DNA from: a bacterium
GTDB lineage: Bacteria; Cyanobacteriota; Vampirovibrionia; Gastranaerophilales; Gastranaerophilaceae
Direction of reading: 5' to 3'
DNA: 64,000 nt
NCBI GenBank assembly: GCA_017470245.1
Contig: JAFUEV010000067.1
Span: forward strand, 44,629 to 108,628
This document shows, in pieces, positions 9,001-17,704 of this stretch (its first letter is position 1; every line of letters starts with the position of its first letter). Under the pieces are notes generated by a model. It saw nothing but the letters and a program-made list of their open reading frames with translations, was not told where the DNA came from and made no database searches. Made by a program: the position numbers and the translations under genes.

Positions 9001-10575
9001 ATCACCACCATATATTCTGTCAACCCCTTCTGAGCCATAAATGGTATCTTTACCCATGTTACCTGCAAGCATATTATATGCATAGTTTTTAGAAGTTTCT
9101 TTTTCTGATTCTCTTATGATTGTTGCAGCAGAGCCACCGTAGATAATATCATCGCCTTCACCGCCTTCTAACCAATCGCCGACTTTTTCGGATTCATTGC
9201 TTCCACGAAGAATATCATTACCGTCATTAGCGTATATTTTATATCCGTCACCTGTTGTTGCACCGACACTTTGAATATCTTCATTAAAACCGCCAGTAAC
9301 TTCTCCATCTGTATTAATATTCGGAGCTTCATAGTTGCCGTTAACACTAACTTTTATTGTTTGTTCCAATAAATTATATGCGGTGTAACCCTCACCTGAC
9401 TTTACTTCTATATTTTGAAAAGCAGTTTTACTGTCAATGTTATTATTTGCATTAAAGTAATCTTTTAATGTTACAGAATCATTATCGGTATAATTAATTA
9501 CCAAATTATTAACATCTCTTGTATATGTTAATGCAGCATCTTCAACATCTATTATAATTTTATCGGCAAAAGTTATACCATTAACAACACCAGTACCATC
9601 ACCTTTTTTAAAGGTTAATGTATGAGCATTTTCACCTGTTAAAGTAATATTTTCTTTATATGCAGTTGATGTATAATCACCTTCAACCGTAACATTTATT
9701 GTTGCATCATCTAAAATTGAATATGGCGAAATTACTTTGTCTTTTTCGAAATTAATTGTATCAATAGGGTTTTCGTTTGTGAAGAAATTTTCTAAAGTAA
9801 CGGAATCATCATATTCAGTTTTACCATTTCCATTCGACCAATTATATATATGATGAGATGATATTACCAAATTGTCACCACTGCGAGAATATGTAAAATC
9901 TTCTGATTTACTGTTAGTGAATAATATATTATCTTCGCTCGTAGCATCTTTTATAATATCATTATTATGGCTGGAATTGTATTTTGTTGTATTAGTATAA
10001 TCATAACGGAAAGTATCAGCACCTTCACCACCAGATAAAGTAGTTTTCGTAAATTGACTGTTAATTACATCATCACCATCTCCACCATTAAGAGTTATAG
10101 GTTTGTTTTGCAAAGTGTTCGTACCAATGACAACATCCTCAAAAGGTACATTTGCAAGAAAAGTATTAGCATCAAAATCTGATGTCGGATTTAATATACC
10201 CAAAGGTTTTTCTGATAAATCAACAGTTTCACCATTTACTTTAATATTAACATTTGAACTGCTGATTTCTTCTTCATCCACTGTAGCAGGGGCAAAATAT
10301 CCGTCAATATATAAAGACTTTCCATCGGTTGTTTTAATATGTAACATACGGTGATTATAATCTGTTCCGTTTCCATAATTAACATCATATTCAGCATCCG
10401 TATCTAAAGAAATTGTATCATTTTCGTCAAACCCTAAAGCATATGCATTTAAATAATTAGATTCAATAGAACGAATTAAAGTTACATTTTCTTTATAACC
10501 TGCTAATGCCATATACGGAGTAGCCGGATTTGTGTTATAATCATAGGATGTTGAAGTATCTAGTACAACATTCAA
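6022..10575 (-). CDS. RTX (hemolysin-type calcium-binding) repeat protein, main part
   Basis: This frame of about 1517 residues has a TTG as its first possible start, but the true N-terminus is almost certainly the 69-residue frame at 10572-10781, joined by a -1 shift at an A8 tract (total 1586 residues). It carries many glycine/aspartate nonapeptides of the GGxGxDxI type, such as GGDGDDVIN, GGEGDDIIYGG and GGKGNDTIFGG. These form calcium-binding parallel beta-rolls. Between them are repeated modules with a DS[VI]T[LV]K[DN][YF]F core. No Sec signal is present, as expected for type I secretion through a C-terminal signal. A surface or secreted adhesin-like role is inferred. Confidence 0.8.
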   Translation of the reverse strand: MNVVLDTSTSYDYNTNPATPYMALAGYKENVTLIRSIESNYLNAYALGFDENDTISLDTDAEYDVNYGNGTDYNHRMLHIKTTDGKSLYIDGYFAPATVDEEEISSSNVNIKVNGETVDLSEKPLGILNPTSDFDANTFLANVPFEDVVIGTNTLQNKPITLNGGDGDDVINSQFTKTTLSGGEGADTFRYDYTNTTKYNSSHNNDIIKDATSEDNILFTNSKSEDFTYSRSGDNLVISSHHIYNWSNGNGKTEYDDSVTLENFFTNENPIDTINFEKDKVISPYSILDDATINVTVEGDYTSTAYKENITLTGENAHTLTFKKGDGTGVVNGITFADKIIIDVEDAALTYTRDVNNLVINYTDNDSVTLKDYFNANNNIDSKTAFQNIEVKSGEGYTAYNLLEQTIKVSVNGNYEAPNINTDGEVTGGFNEDIQSVGATTGDGYKIYANDGNDILRGSNESEKVGDWLEGGEGDDIIYGGSAATIIRESEKETSKNYAYNMLAGNMGKDTIYGSEGVDRIYGGDADADTVGDELYGLGGNDVVKGAKGDDTIVGGTGDDELTGRGGKNLFIFSKGDGNDTITDATIEDTIKFDKVKSSALSYVADGTDLVIKSGEDSVTVKGYYTLNEATNLYEISQNAIDTVVASDKTISLKNVAPLIYDLHSNINKDVQFNEFLVATEEAKDVTASKGKNSWIQGGSYDNVIKGNSGYNVLAGDDGNDTINGGTGFNEIYAGRGKDSITGGNAGNYIWGDGLEADNATMMSSDENDDFIKGGKGNDTIFGGAGTDRWNIVKSGNDTIYGTAGNNTIWGGDGDDAIYAGTGSDTIGYTLYKDFGNDTIYSASKKDTLYVRTSTDALAAEFELADAADDAFTYSRTADSNDLLIRTANGTITLDKFFTNKSSENIDKINISGAEDAVDVSIAKQNITVALNADGTYKGTDYNEVITVDSDEAATLTMGKGENTINVTLKDSAQSQIINVTKGEKLNINIPDTFTPEGGTAQDIKQEYIAEGNDLLINSYYNVDENTMEIVSTIVIKNAAGKNTGAEIIVNDINLDTVPLIVMNEFDVTAKGKLTGSTLADDINLAKYQSLSAKGVNVNSKSGNDSIVGSNYNDTIKSGSLAGEIATIEEYAGTNKITTGNGDDVITARDYSSNNINAGAGDNKITLMSTGKNTVKAANGDNEIWLSDGSNNVKLGNGANDIIVYGGVNTVKTGKGDNVLDINEGLNKFTTGKGQDTFNISAGNNTINSGAGGDIYHIVGGQNKIKAGNGASEFVITDSYEVNSHSIVSMTGNGGLNNITTGSKVDTFNISAGNNTINSGAGKDEFTLAGGVNIIKAGAGNDTITFKGGSNYVDGGKGADTYKADLTAETGIDFADTNIIISDKVGKNILDLTVDATDKVNIFFDVDVKTGKKGKVSAKYGEMVFTTDDGTSATEDFDDIDGITVVSKKSISTLTINGTSTTISTKQLDKLAADVANWLNDKGYASTGDVFMADKTDDVTALIGKYTTFADNGYKMA

Positions 10576-10781
10576 TGTTGCATTTTTTTTATACTTACAG
10601 ATTCGTAATCTGCCGTTGCTATTGTATCGTTATTTTTAAAATCTGAAATAGTTACAGAAGTAAGCTCATTGCCATCCTCTGTCGCTATAGTTTGACCATC
10701 TTTCCCTGTAACAATTAAGTCATTGCTATTACCATTTCTTGTAAAAATCAATTCATTGAGATTAACACTAAATGTTGTCAT
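10572..10781 (-). CDS. N-terminal part of the RTX-repeat protein, out of frame with the rest
   Basis: This 69-residue frame starts with ATG behind a good AAGGGG ribosome-binding site and ends four bases past the next frame's first codon. Its last residues (YESVSIKK) continue naturally into the other frame (NATLNVVLDTS) when one base is re-read in the A8 tract. The joined sequence matches the module pattern repeated inside the large frame. It is therefore the true start of the same gene. Whether the split is a real phase-variable state, programmed slippage or a sequencing error is not decidable here. Confidence 0.65.
   Translation of the reverse strand: MTTFSVNLNELIFTRNGNSNDLIVTGKDGQTIATEDGNELTSVTISDFKNNDTIATADYESVSIKKMQH
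10583..10590 (-). other. A8 slippery homopolymer joining the two RTX frames
   Basis: Eight consecutive A on the coding (minus) strand lie exactly where the N-terminal frame must shift by -1 to enter the long frame. Such tracts change length by slipped-strand mispairing and also promote polymerase or ribosome slippage. Confidence 0.6.
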
Positions 10782-10966
10782 TTGTAAATTCCCCTTTCTT
10801 ATATCCTAAAACTAATCATTAATCATCCTATAAAACAATTTTTATATCTATTACCCAGTCGTTTTATTTTTTTTATTAAAAAAATAATCCTTATGATTAA
10901 TATAATATTACAAAATTTTTAATTAATCTACAAACGTATACAAATGTTACATAACCGTTTTCGGAT

Positions 10967-11011
10967 GTAATATTAATATTACTGAAACAATTTTGTTTAT
11001 ATGACAAAATT
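10967..11011 (+). promoter_or_regulatory. Candidate operator region between the RTX gene and the XRE regulator
   Basis: Two dyads lie just upstream of the regulator start. One is a perfect 16-bp palindrome, GTAATATTAATATTAC (10967-10982). The other is an 8-bp inverted repeat, AATTTTGT / ACAAAATT (10989-10996 and 11004-11011, 7-base spacer), ending 5 bases before the ATG. Their position suits autoregulation by the helix-turn-helix protein and control of the divergent RTX gene. That link is inference. Confidence 0.4.
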
Positions 11012-11016
11012 TTAAT

Positions 11017-11226
11017 ATGGGAACAAGAAAATTAAGAAATCAAATCGGTAAAAAAATAAAAGAACTCCGCCGTGAAAGAGATTTATCTCAAGAAAAATTA
11101 GCGGAATGTGTTAATATGTCAAGAGAACATATTTCTTGTATTGAATGCGGAAAGAATATGACAAGCATTGACACCCTGTATAAACTCGCAGACTTTTTTG
11201 GAATAGATATTAAAGACTTCTTTTAA
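11017..11226 (+). CDS. Small XRE-family helix-turn-helix regulator
   Basis: The 69-residue protein is essentially one HTH_3 domain: IGKKIKELRRERDLSQEKLAE, then VNMSREHISCIECGK for the recognition helix, then TLYKLADFFGIDIKDFF. Single-domain XRE proteins of this size are DNA-binding repressors, often self-regulating. No antitoxin partner or phage gene is adjacent. It is transcribed away from the RTX gene across a 235-bp gap that contains two dyad symmetries. No Shine-Dalgarno is visible before the ATG. Confidence 0.8.
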   Translation: MGTRKLRNQIGKKIKELRRERDLSQEKLAECVNMSREHISCIECGKNMTSIDTLYKLADFFGIDIKDFF

Positions 11227-11385
11227 ACAATAATTTTGATAATACCTACCGTCTTTTTAAAAATTACACCCAAAAATTCGTTCAACTCTTTCATATGCAT
11301 ACAGACTCAGTCATCATCGTTGTATTGCAATGTTTCAATTTTTAAAATCTTCGTGCAGTCGTAAAAGTTTTACCTTGGCATCTAT

Positions 11386-12120
11386 CTACAATTGCCAATC
11401 ATATTTTATATCATCAAGCAAAAGTTTTTCTGTTTTATACCCATTCTTTTCATAAAACGCACAAACACTACCCGGAGCAAATTTAACAGGTTTTTCAAAA
11501 GATTTATTTGATGCATTATATACAACAGTAAAGAAATGAATATCAGAGCCAAATTTATTTGGTCCTTTATGCCCGTTTACATCGACCATATAAACAGGAT
11601 ATTTCGTATCTCCTTCCTGATACGGAATATAAATCATTCCATCTGAAGTTACTATTGCAGAATTGCTCCTTATTGAAGCTTGTGAAAAGCCTGAACATCC
11701 GCCTGTTGCACCATCAACTATAGTTGCAGTATCAATTCCTTTATAATCAGGAATACATCCTTTTGTATATGCATCTTTTTCACAATGCTGCATAACCATC
11801 ATTGATTTTACAAAATAATTATATAACAGATTACAATCATCTAAATATATTGCAGATGTATAATCAGAAGGATATGCGCATCTTGGCAATTCACCGTTAT
11901 CAATATAATATTTTGATGCCATCTGATTTAATGCAGAATACGCTTTCATAGCACCTGCATAGTATTGACGTGTCTTATATTTATTCAAAACTATAGGTGT
12001 AGCTATTGCAGCCACAACCCCGATTATCACTAATGTTATAAGCACTTCAGCCAATGTAAATGCATATTCTTGTTTACACAAAAATCTCAATTTATTAACC
12101 ACATTACAATTCAAACACAA
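11386..12120 (-). CDS. Type IV pilin-like / pseudopilin prepilin
   Basis: The 244-residue protein has a prepilin N-terminus, AFTLAEVLITLVIIGVVAA, with the +5 glutamate and a hydrophobic helix, preceded by a basic leader. Cleavage by a prepilin peptidase before Phe21 is expected. The remaining part holds several cysteines and no recognised domain. The first in-frame start is TTG (12120); GTG at 12102 or other TTG codons are alternatives, because no ATG lies before the motif. No pilus assembly genes are nearby, so it is an orphan minor pilin or pseudopilin. Confidence 0.75.
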   Translation of the reverse strand: MCLNCNVVNKLRFLCKQEYAFTLAEVLITLVIIGVVAAIATPIVLNKYKTRQYYAGAMKAYSALNQMASKYYIDNGELPRCAYPSDYTSAIYLDDCNLLYNYFVKSMMVMQHCEKDAYTKGCIPDYKGIDTATIVDGATGGCSGFSQASIRSNSAIVTSDGMIYIPYQEGDTKYPVYMVDVNGHKGPNKFGSDIHFFTVVYNASNKSFEKPVKFAPGSVCAFYEKNGYKTEKLLLDDIKYDWQL

Positions 12121-12202
12121 CTATATATTTAGTATAGCAAATGTATAACAAGTATTCAATATTATATACATAATTATATTAATATATTAAAATGTTGTAT
12201 TA

Positions 12203-13465
12203 TTATTCGTACCTTAATGCTTCTATAGGATTTAATAATGATGCCTTATATGCCGGATAATATCCGAAAGCCACACCGACTAATCCAGAAAACCCTAAAG
12301 AAAGTAATATTGAGAATAAGGAAATAGAAACATTCATACCGTCAGAAAAATATTCTACTGCCTTTGCACCTAGAATACCCGTTACAACACCAATTAATCC
12401 GCCAATCATTGATAACATAAACGACTCTATTAAAAATTGCCAGCGTATATCTGATGCCCTTGCACCAATTGCCATTCTGATACCTATTTCCTTCGTTCTT
12501 TCCGTAACGGAAACCAACATTATATTCATAATGCCTATTCCGCCAACCAACAAAGAAACAGATGCAATAGAAGCAAGCAATATAGCAAATGTTTGTACTG
12601 TGGACTTCATTTTTTCCTGAAATTCGGCAGAATTTCTTATCTCAAAATCTTTTGTTTGATTTTTTCCGATATTATGTCTTTGAGCCAACAATTCATCAAC
12701 ATCCGTTTCAACTTGAGTAAGAGTATCCGCATCAACACCCTTTACTACAATCATTTGAACAGTTCCGGGAAACGATACACCGAAAAGTTTTTTCTGTGCT
12801 GTTGTTATTGGTATAAATATAAGATTGTCCTGATCCATAGGTCCCATAGAACCTTTTGTTTTTAATGTACCAAGTACTTTAAAAGGAACATTTCCAACCC
12901 TTATAACTTTATTTACGGGAGATACATCCCCAAAAAGCTCGGTTGCAACAGTTGAACCTATTACTGCAACTTTTGCACCATTTTTAATATCGTCAAAAGT
13001 AAAACATCTGCCGTCATCTATATCATAGCTTTTTATTTTTAAATAATGCGGAGTTGTACCATAAACAGTCGATTGCCAGTTTTGATTTCCGTACATTAAC
13101 TGTTTATTTTCACTTGAAACAGGGGCAACGGAATCTACATTAACAACTGATTTTTGTATTGCTATAGCATCTTTTAGTGTTAATGAGGGTTTAGAACCTA
13201 TTCCCATACTTACACCGCCGGTTTTTGCAGAAGCGCTGCGAATTGTAAGCATATTACTCCCCATTGACTCCATATTGGCTTGAACCTTGTTACTTGCACC
13301 CGTACCTATTGCAAGCATTATAATAACAGCACTTACACCGATAATAATACCCAAACTTGTAAGAGCAGAACGCAGTTTATTTACTTTTAATGACGTCATT
13401 GCCATTTTTAATGTTGATTTGAAATCTATCATATTTATGTCTGCCTTGTCCTTGTTTTCATCCAC
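12203..13465 (-). CDS. MacB-type ABC transporter permease
   Basis: The 420-residue protein has the MacB/FtsX layout. There is one transmembrane helix near residues 30-55 (SLGIIIGVSAVIIMLAIGTG), a periplasmic domain of about 220 residues, then three helices at the C-terminus, with GGIGIMNIMLVSVTERTKEIGIR in two parts. Its start overlaps the ATPase gene by 31 bp. It is the last gene of the outer membrane factor / adaptor / ATPase / permease operon. It likely drives export of a macrolide-like compound, peptide or lipid; the substrate is not determined. Confidence 0.85.
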   Translation of the reverse strand: MDENKDKADINMIDFKSTLKMAMTSLKVNKLRSALTSLGIIIGVSAVIIMLAIGTGASNKVQANMESMGSNMLTIRSASAKTGGVSMGIGSKPSLTLKDAIAIQKSVVNVDSVAPVSSENKQLMYGNQNWQSTVYGTTPHYLKIKSYDIDDGRCFTFDDIKNGAKVAVIGSTVATELFGDVSPVNKVIRVGNVPFKVLGTLKTKGSMGPMDQDNLIFIPITTAQKKLFGVSFPGTVQMIVVKGVDADTLTQVETDVDELLAQRHNIGKNQTKDFEIRNSAEFQEKMKSTVQTFAILLASIASVSLLVGGIGIMNIMLVSVTERTKEIGIRMAIGARASDIRWQFLIESFMLSMIGGLIGVVTGILGAKAVEYFSDGMNVSISLFSILLSLGFSGLVGVAFGYYPAYKASLLNPIEALRYE

Positions 13466-14151
13466 TCTGATTTCATTTGGTCAGAAACAATTTTTCCATC
13501 TTTAAAACGAACTATTCTCTTACAATATTCGGCAATATCAGGTTCATGCGTTACAAGTACAATGGTTTTACCTGTTTGGTTGTTGAGATTAACAAAAAAT
13601 TCCATAACTTCAATACTTGTTTTTGTATCCAAATTACCTGTTGGCTCATCTGCCAGTATTAATGGAGCATCATTGACAATAGCTCTTGCTATTGCAACCC
13701 TTTGCTGCTGTCCGCCTGACATCTGATTAGGCATGTGATCTTCACGCTTTTCTAATCCGACTATTTTTAATGCTTCCCTTGCACGTTTATGCCGTTCTTC
13801 TTCGGGTACTCCTTTATATATCATCGGTAATTCAACATTATCCAAGGCAGAAGTCCTTGATATAAGATTAAAACCCTGAAATACAAAACCTATTTTCAAA
13901 TTTCTTATATCCGATAATTCTGTAGAAGATAATTTAAATACATCAACACCATCCAAGTGATAACTGCCCGAATTAGGTTTATCCAAAGTTCCAAGCATAT
14001 TCATAAAAGTAGATTTTCCGGAACCTGATGTTCCCATAATTGCAACAAATTCACCTTCTTCTACACTTAATGAAACATCATCAAGTGCATTAAAACTTTC
14101 TTCTCCTGTTTGGTAGGTCTTTATTGCGTGTTTTACTTCTATTAAGCTCAT
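13435..14151 (-). CDS. MacB/LolD-type ABC transporter ATPase
   Basis: The 238-residue nucleotide-binding subunit has Walker A GTSGSGKST, the ABC signature MSGGQQQRVAIARA, Walker B LILADEPTGNLD and the switch histidine in VLVTHEPDIAEYC. In enterobacterial MacB the ATPase is fused to the permease; here they are separate genes with a 31-bp overlap. It starts 6 bases after the adaptor gene stop. It couples ATP hydrolysis to the mechanical cycle of the permease at the inner membrane. Confidence 0.9.
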   Translation of the reverse strand: MSLIEVKHAIKTYQTGEESFNALDDVSLSVEEGEFVAIMGTSGSGKSTFMNMLGTLDKPNSGSYHLDGVDVFKLSSTELSDIRNLKIGFVFQGFNLISRTSALDNVELPMIYKGVPEEERHKRAREALKIVGLEKREDHMPNQMSGGQQQRVAIARAIVNDAPLILADEPTGNLDTKTSIEVMEFFVNLNNQTGKTIVLVTHEPDIAEYCKRIVRFKDGKIVSDQMKSEWMKTRTRQT

Positions 14152-14157
14152 TAGTTG

Positions 14158-15309
14158 TTACATCCTCGGGGGCATTCCGCCTCGTTTATTTGCGGATTTA
14201 CCTTTTCCGTTATCTTTAATACCTATATATACCATATCATTTTCAGATACATCATCCGTAATAATTTGAGTATACATATCATCACTTAAACCTGTTTTAA
14301 TATTAATTCTCTCGGGTTTACCGTTTCTGTTTACCCAAACACCTTTTTCTTCATACTTTTGAGTATTATCCTTTAAAGTAAACTTTAATGCACTGTTTGG
14401 AACAGTTAATACATCCTTTTCTTTATTTGTGATAATAGAAACATTGGCAGTCATCCCGGGCATTAACTTTCCGTCTTCATTTTCAACCGAAATAATGACG
14501 GTATATGTTACAACGTTTGATTCCGTTGTTGGGGACAATCTCACTTGCGATACAGTCCCTTTAAAAATACTGTCAGGATAACCGTCAAGAGTATATTCAA
14601 CCTCCTGACCTTCTTTAACTTTGCCTATATCAGCTTCCGACACACTTGTTTCTATTCTCATATTGGTTAAATCTTCTGCAACTGTAAATAAAGTTGGTGT
14701 TTGAAAACTTGCTGCAACAGTTTGTCCCACTTCAACCTCTTTTGAAATTACAATACCGTCAACAGGAGAAATAATTTTTGTATATCCCATATTTGCTGCA
14801 GCAGTATTATAATTAGCTTGAGCCTGCATTATTGATGCCTGTGCCGCTTGAACCTGTGCCAAATCAGAACGATAAGCCGATTCTGCTGAATCCAAATCAT
14901 TTTTAGAAACTAAATTTCTATTATATAGATTTTTATATCTGTTATATGTTTTTGTATCATAATCAAGAACCGCTTTATTCTTTGCAAGTGTTGCCTTTGC
15001 ATTATTAATATTCGCTATTGATTGCTGCAATTGAGCTTCAAACAATGAAGTATCTATTTGCGCAAGCAACTGCCCCTTCGTAACCTCAGAATTGAAATCA
15101 ACATATATTTCATTTATCATGCCAGATACCTGAGAACCTATATCTACAGTATTTACAGGCTCAATAGTTCCTGTTGCTTCAACAATTTGGGTAATTGTAC
15201 GTTTTTGTACCGGCTCAGATATATATTGAACCTTCTCCCCGTTTTTGCGCAATACAAACGGTATTGCCACTAATATTAGTATTACTAATGCTATTATTAT
15301 TTTCTTCAT
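14158..15309 (-). CDS. MacA/HlyD-family periplasmic adaptor (membrane fusion protein)
   Basis: The 383-residue protein has an N-terminal membrane anchor (residues 3-16), a lipoyl half-motif (VDIGSQVSGMINEIYVDFNS), a long Ala/Gln/Asn-rich coiled-coil hairpin, the second lipoyl half (ISPVDGIVISKEVEVGQTV), then beta-barrel and membrane-proximal domains. It bridges the inner-membrane transporter and the outer membrane channel encoded just upstream. Its ATG overlaps the preceding gene's stop as TAATG. The C-terminus is Lys/Gly-rich. Confidence 0.88.
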   Translation of the reverse strand: MKKIIIALVILILVAIPFVLRKNGEKVQYISEPVQKRTITQIVEATGTIEPVNTVDIGSQVSGMINEIYVDFNSEVTKGQLLAQIDTSLFEAQLQQSIANINNAKATLAKNKAVLDYDTKTYNRYKNLYNRNLVSKNDLDSAESAYRSDLAQVQAAQASIMQAQANYNTAAANMGYTKIISPVDGIVISKEVEVGQTVAASFQTPTLFTVAEDLTNMRIETSVSEADIGKVKEGQEVEYTLDGYPDSIFKGTVSQVRLSPTTESNVVTYTVIISVENEDGKLMPGMTANVSIITNKEKDVLTVPNSALKFTLKDNTQKYEEKGVWVNRNGKPERINIKTGLSDDMYTQIITDDVSENDMVYIGIKDNGKGKSANKRGGMPPRM

Positions 15310-16721
15310 TATTTTTCTCCCATTGCGGTTTGAAGGTTTGTAAGTGCTACATTATAATTATATATTGTTTGAACATAATCACGCTGCGCATTATTATAAT
15401 TTTCTTTTGCATCCTGAAGTTCGATAAAATTACCCAGTCCTACTTCATACCTTGCATCCGCAAGTTCATAATTTTCTAGCGTTTGTTTAACCCTCGTCTG
15501 CATTAACGGTATATTTTTTTCAAGTTGAATCATATTAATATATGCTTTTTGAACCTGAAAATAAATATTTTGTTTTACTGCTTCCACATTTTTTTTAGCT
15601 ATTTCTAATTGGGCTTTATTCTCTTTTATTCTGAGTTTCGTGTCCATTATATTTAAATTATTAGTTGAAAGGTATGCCCCCATTGTTACTCCGTTTGTTG
15701 AATAATAAGTATTATTATTCCAATTATATCCAACTGAACCTGTTAAATCTGGCAAATATGACCTTTTTGTATAATTTAATGCTTCTTTTACCGCATCTTG
15801 AGTCGCTTCCATTGACAATAAATCAGGTCTTTGTTTATATGCTCTTTCTACTGACTCTTTCATTGTGTATGGATATGGAGTAAATTTATAGTTTTCAAGT
15901 ATATCATTTTTCTCAACCTGCATTGTAAGAACCGCAGGTGTCGTAGCAACAGTTCCGTCAGCATTGGTTGTATTATTTGCTATATTTAATAGATTAACCT
16001 CCGCATAATTATTTTTAAAATTAAATGTTTCCGTATTTTCTATTTGGTAGTCTGGAGCATCAACAATATACATAGCGTTATTTAATTGTACAATAGCAAC
16101 CTGATACAAATTTTCAGCGTTTACAAGGTTTATTTTTGCGTCACTCAAATAAACCTCTTGGTTAACCAAATCTATCTTTGAAACAAGTCCTTCATCAAAA
16201 AAAGCTTTTGTTCTGTCATATTGCCTTTCATTAACATATACGTTTGCCTGTTGAATATCAACATTTGCTTTTGCTGCCAAAACACCATAATAAGCGGATT
16301 TTACATTGTTAGCCGTATTTAAAATCGCATTTTGGAGGTCATATTCAGCAGATATTTTATAAAACTTTTGCATTTTTACTTGTGAAAGTACTTTACCAAA
16401 ACTATATATTAACTGGTTTAATGCAACTCTGGCGGTAGTATTATTACTATGGTTAGAACGGTACTTATTTTCATTGTTTGCATAGTCATAGCCGACACTT
16501 GCACCTATAGTCGGGAAATAACTTGCCTTACTTTGCCCTACCCTTGCATCATTAACCTCTACATACTGTTTATATATCTCTATATCAGGGCTGTTTTGTA
16601 TTGCAAGTTCAACACAATCATTTAAAGAAAGAGTATCACCCTGATTTATTTCTTCTATTGCATTTGCTTCTAGTGTAAAAACAGATAATATTAAAACCAA
16701 AAAATATATAAGTCTTTTCAT
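15309..16721 (-). CDS. TolC-like outer membrane efflux protein
   Basis: The 470-residue protein has a cleavable signal peptide (about residues 1-21, ending in ANA) and two OEP repeats of long coiled-coil helices. Characteristic parts are LSLNDCVELAIQNSPDI, SYFPTIGASVGYDY, RPDLLSMEATQDAVKEA, SYLPDLTGSVGYNWNN and ADARYEVGLGNFIELQDA. It forms the outer membrane channel of a tripartite pump and is first in a four-gene operon with adaptor, ATPase and permease. It implies a diderm envelope. A TATAAT box (16750-16755, minus strand) lies about 30 bases upstream. Confidence 0.88.
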   Translation of the reverse strand: MKRLIYFLVLILSVFTLEANAIEEINQGDTLSLNDCVELAIQNSPDIEIYKQYVEVNDARVGQSKASYFPTIGASVGYDYANNENKYRSNHSNNTTARVALNQLIYSFGKVLSQVKMQKFYKISAEYDLQNAILNTANNVKSAYYGVLAAKANVDIQQANVYVNERQYDRTKAFFDEGLVSKIDLVNQEVYLSDAKINLVNAENLYQVAIVQLNNAMYIVDAPDYQIENTETFNFKNNYAEVNLLNIANNTTNADGTVATTPAVLTMQVEKNDILENYKFTPYPYTMKESVERAYKQRPDLLSMEATQDAVKEALNYTKRSYLPDLTGSVGYNWNNNTYYSTNGVTMGAYLSTNNLNIMDTKLRIKENKAQLEIAKKNVEAVKQNIYFQVQKAYINMIQLEKNIPLMQTRVKQTLENYELADARYEVGLGNFIELQDAKENYNNAQRDYVQTIYNYNVALTNLQTAMGEK

Positions 16722-16749
16722 ATAGTTCTCTCAAAGTTTATAATAAAAT

Positions 16750-16755
16750 ATTATA
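16750..16755 (-). promoter_or_regulatory. Probable -10 box of the efflux operon
   Basis: A perfect TATAAT on the minus strand lies 29 bases upstream of the TolC-like gene's ATG. No convincing -35 is seen. Confidence 0.4.
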
Positions 16756-16796
16756 CACAAATTAAAACGATGAGAAAAATTTTTAGTTCAAAACTT

Positions 16797-17555
16797 CTAT
16801 TCTGCTTCTTGCATGCCTGTTTTCGCTCCGGCAAGAATAAATGTTGCAGGAAGTGCTTTAGATGTTATAACCGATATAGATTTTGCATCTTTTAACAATA
16901 AATTAGCAGCTAAACAAATATCATCAGCGTGAACCAGATAATCAGAAGCGTGGACATCATGTTTTACTTCCTCTTTAAATATTTTATTATTAACTTTGTT
17001 CATTATTTTATTGCCAATTTCCATACCGGCAACCAATGACCCCATTGTAACAACTATTTTAGGTAATGCGGCCAAAACAACATTTATTGCTTTTGCACCT
17101 TTAATACTTGAATTTACCTGCGGAAGTTTAAAACCTGATTTTTCAAGTTGTTTATTAGCGACTGCAAGTATTCCTATAGGACACATTAAACTTCCGAAAA
17201 ACTGTTGTGATGCTTCTCTTAATTTAGGTTTAACATTATTTTTATTTTCATCACTCAATAACCCTCCTGTTAAACCACCTAAAACAGAGCCTGCTCCAAT
17301 TAATAAAACATCCTTTTCTTCATAATTCAAATTCAATAATTTAACATCAGGATTGCCTTTTTTAGCCATTGTATAAACACCTGCAACGGCAGCTGCAATA
17401 CCTAATGCACTTCCTATGATGGATGCTGCTTTTACTCTTTTCTTATTTGCAGAAAAATTAATATTGTTCTTTTCAGGCTTCATAACGGATTGTTGTTTCA
17501 ATCCGGGTTGATAACTTGTATATGTTGAATTTAACGCTGCATTAAGAATATTCAT
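16797..17555 (-). CDS. Hypothetical protein with N-terminal NFSA motif and membrane segments
   Basis: I recognise no family in this 252-residue protein. A short INFSA motif at residues 32-36 is followed by basic residues (NKKRVK) and a hydrophobic stretch (AASIIGSALGIAAAVAGVYT). Further Gly/Ala-rich hydrophobic segments lie near residues 82-102 and 155-180. The motif has the same position and form in several other unrelated proteins of this window. It is probably a lineage-specific membrane-associated protein. It diverges from the gene at 17705. Confidence 0.6.
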   Translation of the reverse strand: MNILNAALNSTYTSYQPGLKQQSVMKPEKNNINFSANKKRVKAASIIGSALGIAAAVAGVYTMAKKGNPDVKLLNLNYEEKDVLLIGAGSVLGGLTGGLLSDENKNNVKPKLREASQQFFGSLMCPIGILAVANKQLEKSGFKLPQVNSSIKGAKAINVVLAALPKIVVTMGSLVAGMEIGNKIMNKVNNKIFKEEVKHDVHASDYLVHADDICLAANLLLKDAKSISVITSKALPATFILAGAKTGMQEAE

Positions 17556-17704
17556 ATTTATATGCCAATATTACACTCACATAAAGATTATAAATATATA
17601 ATATTGTTATTTTATCGAAGTATTAATACATTACTTTACAAAACTGCAAAATTAAATTTCATTATGATATTATAAAGTATGTTCACTAATATAAAGGCAG
17701 AGTT

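Noticed and set aside
11227..11385. Toxin gene after the XRE regulator
   Set aside because: The 159-bp stretch has no ORF with a start and ribosome-binding site on either strand.
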